In this document: positions 23,349 through 29,874 of the stretch, one piece after another | How positions within the stretch are numbered: the first letter of the stretch is position 1 | Layout: the number at the start of each line of letters is the position of its first letter | Assembly: GCA_018821175.1 (NCBI GenBank) | Contig: JAHJMX010000130.1 | Span: forward strand, 1 to 29,874 | Length of the DNA: 29,874 nt | Direction of reading: 5' to 3' | Source: Patescibacteria group bacterium | GTDB lineage: Bacteria; Patescibacteriota; Gracilibacteria; UBA1369; PNNO01 | Made by a program: the position numbers and the translations under genes | Notes under the pieces: model-generated | Database searches by the model: none | Seen by the model: only the letters and a program-made list of their open reading frames with translations | Told to the model about the DNA's origin: nothing

Positions 23349-26300
23349 TTATGCAACTTTTCTCCCAGATCCAAGCTTTTCCTTAACTACACCTGTAGCA
23401 TTTTGCTTCATAGCACCAACGGTTTCTTTAATAGGACTAAATCCAGGCATTTTTGCAAGCCAAGCATTAACTTTATTGATGTCAACACCGTTACGTTGTG
23501 CTTGCTCTTGTACATCTGCTTCATGCCAATTAAGTGCGTATACTTTGTAAACATTCTCACCTTGAGATTGTGCTTTTTGCAATTCGCTATTGAACTTTTG
23601 CTTACGTGCCAAACTACCAATCCTGTCTTCAATCATCAAATCAAGAGGCATACGACTGTAATCAGAATGAAGATATTCATTTCCGACAAACCCAACTGTA
23701 TTCACTCCAGTTGCCGCAACTTTATAAGCAGTTTTTAATTGTTTTTCTGGACCAAAAGTCCCTCCAGTCAAAAACATAGTAAGCCCCATAGCAAGTCCGG
23801 CTTTTTGCATATAACTTGCCGCAATACGCATTGAATTACTATATTGCAGCGCTCTTTCAGATTTTTGAATCATGTCCATTTCAGTCATTGATCGTGTTTT
23901 ATTGGCAAGGTAAATTTCTGTTTCTGCCATACGAACACTATGCTCAGCATTCATAACGCCTTTTTCAATACCAAGGATTTCTTGATCCATAACTTCAATT
24001 TTTTTGAATTCTTCAGCATTGTAGTTTTTGGAATTTTTTAAAGTTTCAATATTTTGATCCCCTTTTTTAGCATAAAATTGCTGTTTCTCGAAATTTACAC
24101 GAGAATCTACCCAGGCGTTTTTTGCGCCTTCGATTTGCTCTGGGGCAGCACCTTTTGTTTTTTCCAATTTTTGCAATTTCAATCTTGCAATTTTTTCAGC
24201 ATTTTCAGATTCCACAAGATTTTTTTGCAATTTACGATTTTCAATTAATACATCTGCATATTTTTTATCAATTGTCTTGAGCTGCTTTGTTGCCATTTCA
24301 AAAGCTTCCTCCTTCTTAGCAAGCTCAACAACTCTCAAAGTTTCTGCTTTACGTAGATCAGCAATTGCCTCAATTTTTTTTGCTTGAGCAATCTTCAAGA
24401 TATCAAATGATTTTTCGTATTGTTCTATAATTTCTGGCGCAACACCAATCTTATAAAATACTTGTTTTAATTTTAGGAAAGTTTCTTTTGTTTTGAGCCA
24501 TCCACGGCCAAAGAAAGTCTTTGGGATTTCCAACGCCCCAGCAGCCGAATGTGCATCAAAAATTGCTTTATAACTTTTTGCTCCATCAATTCCTTGTGAA
24601 AGATTTTGTAGCTTTGATAAATCTTTCAAATCATCTGCATTTAAAGCAATTTTAGAATCCTTGATCTTATCAATAGCCTTTGCTATATCGCCAGTATCAT
24701 CAATTTTAAATCTAGACATTAAACGAGCTTGCTCATAAGCCTTAGATGCGACCATTGCATCAGCAGCTTGATCTGCCCGGTGCGCTTTATTGAATAATTT
24801 ACCAATTCCAGCTCCCATATTTTTAAATTTCCCAGCAATTCCACCAACTTCAGCAACTGCTGCAGCATCTCTAATATTGTCCATATTCTTAGCGACCTTT
24901 AATGTTCTTGTTGCAGTTCGCATTCCTCCAATTCCAGCACGCAACCCAAACCCAAGTCCGCCAACAATCATTGCGGTATCAGCAACAGCGCCAATAGCAC
25001 AAAACCCAGCAGAAAGCATTCTTTCCTTCCACCCAAGCCGCCGTCCAGACAAACTTCTTCCCCATACAGCAGCCCTGAAATCAAGTAAAGTTCCAGCAAC
25101 TGGCAGAAATCCAGCCGCAGCCTCACCTAAATCCCAAGCTACTTCTCTTGTTTTTGCTTTCCCGGAAAATAAAGCAGCTCCTTCAGCCCCCAATATAATT
25201 CCAGGTAATGCAAGTTTCTTGAGACCATACTTAATTTTACCAGTAGGACTAACGAGATCTTTTACATCATCAATTTGACCAGACAGAGCTCTTCTCTCTG
25301 CAGATCCTTTTACAAATTCTTGCTTAGCTTGAAATTTTTCAGAAAAAGGTTTAGCCACATTTGCATCAACTGTTTCTGCCAATACTGAAAATCTTGTCCG
25401 TGTAATATCTTGCATCGATTTAAGATCAACAGCTTTTTTCCCATACGCAGCTAAAAGATCTGATCCGTTTTTCTTCAAAACATCATCTGTAATTTCAGTA
25501 ACCCCTAATATATTTTTGATCAAATCATCTCCAAGTGCTGGGCGCAAAGTACTTAGTGTTTCAGTATAAAATTTCCCTTTTTGCATCCTTTGGACATTTT
25601 CAATCTTTTTAGCAAAACCAACTGTTATTTTTGCTTCCTTTGTCATAATTTCTGTGGAACGTCTAACTAAATCCTGATACTTTTTCAAAATCATATCGTG
25701 ATTATAAAGCTCACTTGAAGCAATAGACCCCTTTTTATTAAAATTATCCAAACTTGGATCCCAATTTTTTGACATTTTTTCAAGCTCATCCATTTCCTTA
25801 GCTATACCAGCCATATTCCAATTCTTAGCATTCCCACTAAACATAGCTCGAGTTTTTCCTACTATGCGTTTTACTGTGTATTCCTGCATCATCACGGCAT
25901 AATCACGGCTTTCGCTAATAACATATTTGTGAAATCGCAACATTGTTGGAATGCGTGAAAAAGATTTCAAAAACCATCTATTACGATCTTTGTCGGGTGC
26001 ATTCAAAAGCTCATAAAGCTGTATCATGCGCAAATCTTCAGGCTTAGTATTTTCAAGGATATAAAGTTTATCTCTAGGGTCTAATTTTTGCGTCTCAAGA
26101 TGTTTCGCAAGAAGCATTTTAAAGTCAGACTGTAATTTTTCGCCACCTGCCTCAAGGCCACTATCAAGATGAGTTCTCAACGCATGCACATTTTGTATAA
26201 ATTTTAACCTATCAGTATCAGCGATAGTTTTAGTCGTTTTTAAATCAAGCAAATATGCATTTTTTTGCAAACGATTATCAATTTGTTGAAATTCAGAAAA

Positions 26301-27098
26301 AGATTTCCCCGCAAATCTCAAAACAAATGCAAAAGATAGTTTTGATTTTTCAGCAGTTTTTTTCAATGCAAAAGTATGTCCAATTGCTCGTAAAGAATCC
26401 AAAGCAGTCATGATACCTTTCAATGAAGTAAGATTAGCTTTTGATCCAAGCCCCCCCATTGCTATCCCCGTCATAATGCTATCAACTTTGTCCTCAGAAA
26501 GTTGTCCTGATGGATCTCCTTGAGCAATTAACTTTCTTATTTCCTCATAATCACCTTTTTTCCGTGCTTTTTGAATATCAGCATATGTTTCAGGATTTTG
26601 TTTTTGAATAAACCCTAAAAGCTCTTGCATATTTTTATTTGCAAAAAGATTATCAATCATCTTGTTTGTATTTGCTTTATGCCCATATTCATCCAAAGTT
26701 TTGAAGAAAATATCTTCCTCAGCCTGTTGTTGATCATGCTTGGATACAACAAAATCAATACTAACAAGGCCATCTCCAACCTGCACTATGTCATCAGCAA
26801 ATGCTTGCGCCCTTTTATCAACTTCTGTTTTTGGTATTTCTTTAGAATTTTTTATTAACTCAACTTGAGTGTTCGTTTTAATTTTTTCTCTAATTTCTTC
26901 ACGCTCACTAAAACTAGCAGTCATCAAAATATTTTGTAACCCTTTTAATTTTGGGAATTGTCGAGATTTATACCATCTTAAAATTAAAGAGCGAGAAATC
27001 TTATCTTGTTCATTTTCAGTAAGATTAGTTGCTTCAATTTCATCAAAAGTTTTTGGTTTTATTTTCTCCTTGCTATGAAGGACGCTTGATTTAGCCAT
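23349..27098 (-). CDS. Giant protein of unknown function with hydrophobic core region and coiled coil
   Basis: I do not recognise the whole of this 1249-residue protein. It has no N-terminal signal peptide. The first 600 residues are charged and mostly helical. A Gly/Ala-rich hydrophobic region (about 620-760) contains LPGIILGAEGAALFSG and then AAGFLPVAGTLLDFRAAVWG...LGWKERMLSAGFCAIGAVADT. Its rhythm resembles the pre-toxin TG linker domain of polymorphic toxins, but this is pattern likeness only. A long Lys/Glu/Ala coiled coil follows (about 890-985), then another hydrophobic stretch (about 1090-1113) and a polar tail. No nuclease or other toxin motif was recognised at the C-terminus. It lies 30 bases after the 750-residue gene. 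Confidence 0.85.
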   Translation of the reverse strand: MAKSSVLHSKEKIKPKTFDEIEATNLTENEQDKISRSLILRWYKSRQFPKLKGLQNILMTASFSEREEIREKIKTNTQVELIKNSKEIPKTEVDKRAQAFADDIVQVGDGLVSIDFVVSKHDQQQAEEDIFFKTLDEYGHKANTNKMIDNLFANKNMQELLGFIQKQNPETYADIQKARKKGDYEEIRKLIAQGDPSGQLSEDKVDSIMTGIAMGGLGSKANLTSLKGIMTALDSLRAIGHTFALKKTAEKSKLSFAFVLRFAGKSFSEFQQIDNRLQKNAYLLDLKTTKTIADTDRLKFIQNVHALRTHLDSGLEAGGEKLQSDFKMLLAKHLETQKLDPRDKLYILENTKPEDLRMIQLYELLNAPDKDRNRWFLKSFSRIPTMLRFHKYVISESRDYAVMMQEYTVKRIVGKTRAMFSGNAKNWNMAGIAKEMDELEKMSKNWDPSLDNFNKKGSIASSELYNHDMILKKYQDLVRRSTEIMTKEAKITVGFAKKIENVQRMQKGKFYTETLSTLRPALGDDLIKNILGVTEITDDVLKKNGSDLLAAYGKKAVDLKSMQDITRTRFSVLAETVDANVAKPFSEKFQAKQEFVKGSAERRALSGQIDDVKDLVSPTGKIKYGLKKLALPGIILGAEGAALFSGKAKTREVAWDLGEAAAGFLPVAGTLLDFRAAVWGRSLSGRRLGWKERMLSAGFCAIGAVADTAMIVGGLGFGLRAGIGGMRTATRTLKVAKNMDNIRDAAAVAEVGGIAGKFKNMGAGIGKLFNKAHRADQAADAMVASKAYEQARLMSRFKIDDTGDIAKAIDKIKDSKIALNADDLKDLSKLQNLSQGIDGAKSYKAIFDAHSAAGALEIPKTFFGRGWLKTKETFLKLKQVFYKIGVAPEIIEQYEKSFDILKIAQAKKIEAIADLRKAETLRVVELAKKEEAFEMATKQLKTIDKKYADVLIENRKLQKNLVESENAEKIARLKLQKLEKTKGAAPEQIEGAKNAWVDSRVNFEKQQFYAKKGDQNIETLKNSKNYNAEEFKKIEVMDQEILGIEKGVMNAEHSVRMAETEIYLANKTRSMTEMDMIQKSERALQYSNSMRIAASYMQKAGLAMGLTMFLTGGTFGPEKQLKTAYKVAATGVNTVGFVGNEYLHSDYSRMPLDLMIEDRIGSLARKQKFNSELQKAQSQGENVYKVYALNWHEADVQEQAQRNGVDINKVNAWLAKMPGFSPIKETVGAMKQNATGVVKEKLGSGRKVA

Positions 27099-27128
27099 AT
27101 ATTTTTTGTTATTTTTTATTTATTTTTA

Positions 27129-29381
27129 TTAAACACGAACGATTTTTGCTCCACTAGGGATTACTGTGTCTTTTGGAATTTCTGTCCCTGGCTGGATAAT
27201 AATTTCATTGTCTTTAAATTGATATTCAGCCTTTTTTTTCATCTCCCAAAATTTCTTCCCACCTTTGTCTTCTTGCTTTGATTGCATTGCATCAACTCTT
27301 CCAACCCCTTGCACATCAACACTAAATTGGGCTCCAGGCAAAACGCCTTTCCCTTTTGGAATAATAATTTTCTTACCATCCAACCGAACATTATTTTTGA
27401 AAACCAATTTCTTTTTAAGAACTAGTTCCTTAGCTTTTGGATTCAAAAGTTCATCAAAAGCTTTTTGATCAACTTCTTTCGATCTAAACCCAGCCTTCAA
27501 AGCACCAATCCCCCCAATTCCAAACATTGAAAGTGCCATACTTGTCATTGGAGCACTTTCCCCTTTTGCCAATTTCCCAATTCCTTTTTTCAAATCAATC
27601 ACGTTATCCAAAATCCATTTCACTGCAACACCCATGAATCCAGGGAATTTAGACGCAATCTTATCACTAACATCTAAATATTTTTTATCTGCAAATGATT
27701 CTGCAGTCTCTTCTCCTTTTTGACGCAAAGCTTCAGCTTTTTTGGTAAACTTCTCAAGCTGTTTTGATTCACCAAAACCAACTTCAACATCATCATTACT
27801 CTTTACATTAAGTTTTAATTGAAGTGTTGGAGTTTCCTTAATCGCAAGTTTTAATTTTGCATCTGCCTCAATTTTCACATTAATTTTCGCCTTAAAATCA
27901 TCAATTCGTAATTGCGCTAGAGTATTTGCTTTTACATCACCAACTTTATCCTTTAACTTCAACATCAGCTCGTTCTTAACTAAAGATAAATGCTTATCAA
28001 GATCATTATATTCAACTTTTTTAAAAGTTTTATAAATATTTAGTTGAGAAAGCATACCTCGAGTTTGATTTAACTGATCATCTTTATCGACAGAATCCAA
28101 ACTTGTATTTTGAATCTTAGCATCCAAATATTCTTTGCTGAATTTTTCTACACTCATATCTTTAAAAAGATCTTTGCTTAAAGATCCATTGCTATCATAC
28201 TCAACCCATTTACCAATAAGCTTGCTGTCTTTATCTACTTCGATATATGCATCCTTGTACATCCCTTTATTGAAGCTTAAACAATAAACTCTATTTTGCT
28301 CTGGAATATATCTATATTGATAATTAACGGAATTTGGCCCAAACAAAACGTTAAGTTGTGAAATCAAAGCTGCATTAGGAACAATAAATTTTCCTTGAGC
28401 AAGTTTTGTTAAATTTTTAAACAAATCTTCTTTTTGCTTTTTAATACCAACTCCACGTGTTATAAACTGCTGATTTTCTTTGTCTAAATCAATAATATCT
28501 TTTCCTAATGCTTCCTTTCTTTTGGCCTCCAGTCCAGAATCAGCCGCCTTAATTTCTTCCAAAATTCCTGCTCCATCATTATATTCACTAGGAAGGCCCT
28601 TATATAGACCATTAGACAAATCACGTTTAGTTAAAGTTGGTGCAGATTCTGTAACAGAATGTAAATTTTGTGATAAAAATTTACCATGCCACTCATCATG
28701 ACTATTTTTATCATTATCCCAAGTATACCATCCGGCAGGCATTACACCTTGTTTATCAAATCCCCAATTTACATCAACATAAGTCTTTCTTGGTTCAGGC
28801 AGATAATAAAATCCAAGCTCTTTGATTGCACTACTTCCATATTTGCCCTGTGATTGCAGTTCATTTTTTGAACGCTCAGCTGTATTTGGCCATCCTATAA
28901 ATCTTTCGCGAAGTACATCCAAATCAATCAATTTACCCTTTTCTTTCCCTTTAGCCCTGGCGTCTTGATATAGTTTGTAAGATAAATCTCTTCCTGTAAG
29001 ATCACGTCCTGGTAAATATTTTTCGATCAACATAAGCAACAATCTTGTTTCTTGCATTACCTTGATATCTCCTTCTAATTCATAAACAGCAAGTGCTTTA
29101 GGATCCGGTATCATTTTTTCTAATTCACGCTTCTTTTCAGCCTTTTTGTCATTTCTCCAATATTCAACAAGTTGATTCTCTTTTGAGTCACGATCTTGTA
29201 AATAATTCTTCTTAGTTTCAACTGTCTTATCAACTTCTTGCTTAAGCGTTGTTGTTTTTGTATTAATTTCATTTTGTTTAGTTTGTTGAGAAAGCGCCTC
29301 TTGAGCGGCTAAGGCGATTCCCTCCATGAGTGATTTATATACGAACTTACTGTAATGGGAATTAAAATCATGATTTTTCAT
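27129..29381 (-). CDS. Large protein of unknown function, partner of the 1249-residue protein
   Basis: This 750-residue protein is unrecognised. It has no signal peptide. Residues about 35-95 are a Lys/Glu/Gln coiled coil. The middle (about 190-430) is mixed and aromatic, with segments such as GWYTWDNDKNSHDEWHG and NRVYCLSFNKGMYKDAYIEV. Residues about 480-545 alternate charged and hydrophobic residues in a beta-like way. One short hydrophobic Gly-rich stretch (614-632) is followed by a C-terminal beta-rich domain (about 655-750) with repeated turns like IIIPKGKGVLPG and IQPGTEIPKDTVIPSG. It is the first gene of the operon and has a clear promoter. Confidence 0.85.
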   Translation of the reverse strand: MKNHDFNSHYSKFVYKSLMEGIALAAQEALSQQTKQNEINTKTTTLKQEVDKTVETKKNYLQDRDSKENQLVEYWRNDKKAEKKRELEKMIPDPKALAVYELEGDIKVMQETRLLLMLIEKYLPGRDLTGRDLSYKLYQDARAKGKEKGKLIDLDVLRERFIGWPNTAERSKNELQSQGKYGSSAIKELGFYYLPEPRKTYVDVNWGFDKQGVMPAGWYTWDNDKNSHDEWHGKFLSQNLHSVTESAPTLTKRDLSNGLYKGLPSEYNDGAGILEEIKAADSGLEAKRKEALGKDIIDLDKENQQFITRGVGIKKQKEDLFKNLTKLAQGKFIVPNAALISQLNVLFGPNSVNYQYRYIPEQNRVYCLSFNKGMYKDAYIEVDKDSKLIGKWVEYDSNGSLSKDLFKDMSVEKFSKEYLDAKIQNTSLDSVDKDDQLNQTRGMLSQLNIYKTFKKVEYNDLDKHLSLVKNELMLKLKDKVGDVKANTLAQLRIDDFKAKINVKIEADAKLKLAIKETPTLQLKLNVKSNDDVEVGFGESKQLEKFTKKAEALRQKGEETAESFADKKYLDVSDKIASKFPGFMGVAVKWILDNVIDLKKGIGKLAKGESAPMTSMALSMFGIGGIGALKAGFRSKEVDQKAFDELLNPKAKELVLKKKLVFKNNVRLDGKKIIIPKGKGVLPGAQFSVDVQGVGRVDAMQSKQEDKGGKKFWEMKKKAEYQFKDNEIIIQPGTEIPKDTVIPSGAKIVRV

Positions 29382-29400
29382 ATTGTTTTGTTTTAATGTT

Positions 29401-29414
29401 TATTTTCGAAAATA
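29401..29414. promoter_or_regulatory. Perfect 14-base palindrome at the predicted start of the 750-residue gene's mRNA
   Basis: TATTTTCGAAAATA is fully self-complementary. It lies just downstream of the -10 box at 29422-29427, at or next to the expected transcription start, which is a position where a dimeric regulator would block initiation. It could be chance in AT-rich DNA, but a second inverted repeat with a related core lies in the same promoter. Confidence 0.5.
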
Positions 29415-29421
29415 TCTCTTA

Positions 29422-29450
29422 ATTATACAGGGAAAACGAAGTTTTCGCAA
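29422..29450 (-). promoter_or_regulatory. Promoter of the 750/1249/69-residue operon
   Basis: On the minus strand TTGCGA (29450-29445) is followed by 17 bases and a perfect TATAAT (29427-29422). The spacer holds an inverted repeat, GAAAAC (29432-29437) / GTTTTC (29441-29446). Predicted transcription starts near 29415, about 34 bases before the ATG at 29381. Confidence 0.75.
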
Positions 29451-29538
29451 GAACGCCAAAACGCCATTGCTAACAATCAATAGATGAATTAATTTTATAT
29501 TACTAAAAGCTCTAACATAGATTTTGGCGCACCCCCAA

Positions 29539-29874
29539 CTACTCTTCCACAATCTCAATAATCTTCACGATAATATACGATGCCTCGCCGCGAGTGATTT
29601 CCTGTCCAGGCACAAAGCTATCCGCCTCATACAAGCCATTTTGCACGGCCCAGTTTTCATACGGCGTATACCACTCTGCGCCACTAACACTCCCAAACGA
29701 AGGACCGGCAATTCCAGCACTCTCAAGCGCCATTTTAATCGCCTCAACTCGAATAATATTTTGTGCTGGTTTGAAACTTCCATCCGGATATCCCTGAATA
29801 ATGTCATAACCAACGCCAGCTTTTGCATAAGGATAAAACCATTCATCCCCAATCACATCATTAAAAACACTCGA
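29539..29874 (-). CDS. SLH-domain surface protein, C-terminal fragment
   Basis: The frame is open to the window edge, so only the last 111 residues are seen. Two S-layer homology units are visible. The first is FNDVIGDEWFYPYAKAGVGY, then GYPDGSFKPAQNIIRVEAIKM. The second is GAEWYTPYENWAVQNGL, then FVPGQEITRGEASYIIVKI. SLH domains usually bind pyruvylated cell-wall polymer or, in other envelopes, a peptidoglycan-linked glycan, and fix surface proteins. A GTG at 29856 is internal. The gene ends about 90 bases before the promoter of the 750-residue gene, with no convincing terminator between. What the missing N-terminal part does is unknown. Confidence 0.93.
   Translation of the reverse strand, partial: SSVFNDVIGDEWFYPYAKAGVGYDIIQGYPDGSFKPAQNIIRVEAIKMALESAGIAGPSFGSVSGAEWYTPYENWAVQNGLYEADSFVPGQEITRGEASYIIVKIIEIVEE

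Noticed and set aside
29382..29538. A tRNA or small RNA gene between the SLH gene and the 750-aa gene
   Set aside because: No cloverleaf elements (GGTTC-like T loop, CCA end) or GC-rich stems were seen; the promoter and palindromes explain part of the gap, and I see nothing in the rest.

Overview
The window is an AT-rich, gene-dense piece of a bacterial chromosome of about 30 kb. No gap exceeds about 170 bases, and there are no RNA genes, insertion sequences or CRISPR arrays. Several features suggest a Candidate Phyla Radiation (Patescibacteria) genome, possibly Peregrinibacteria-like. The core enzymes are compact, transketolase is split into two genes, many coiled-coil proteins have no recognisable family, and almost no start codon has a Shine-Dalgarno sequence. 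TGA ends at least three clear genes (alpha/beta hydrolase, GGDEF protein, class IV aminotransferase). That argues against the TGA=Gly code of Gracilibacteria and Absconditabacteria. The phylum is inference; the code reading comes directly from the sequence.

Layout. Bases 1-1641 (+) hold the end of a V/A-type ATPase operon (subunits B and D) closed by an intrinsic terminator. Bases 1775-5145 (+) hold an alpha/beta hydrolase, then a lemA-DUF2207 envelope pair. Bases 5173-8019 (-) hold a soluble diguanylate cyclase and two unknown proteins, with two strong promoters and one terminator that overlaps a promoter. Bases 8104-10074 (-) are uvrB, divergent from a small membrane-anchored protein (10204-10743, +); the two promoters appear to share one palindromic -35 box. 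Bases 10758-13181 (-) encode a large exported two-domain enzyme, polysaccharide deacetylase plus a DUF4015-type putative glycoside hydrolase.

Bases 13283-19772 (-) form one long, tightly packed run: queD, CYTH protein, folK, transketolase N-half, signal peptidase I, DUF192 lipoprotein, transketolase C-half, prs, rpiB, rpe. Together these give the non-oxidative pentose phosphate reactions and PRPP supply, with pterin genes at the head. Two unknown coupled genes (19938-20829, +) follow. Then come ndk, a class IV aminotransferase (possibly PabC) and folP on the minus strand, so the region carries much of a folate pathway without a visible folB.

Bases 23108-29381 (-) form an apparent operon of three unrecognised proteins (750, 1249 and 69 aa), with a good promoter flanked by palindromes and a terminator at the end. 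This is the least explained part of the window. The window closes in the C-terminus of an SLH-domain surface protein.

All assignments come from reading motifs by eye. No database search or structure prediction was run.
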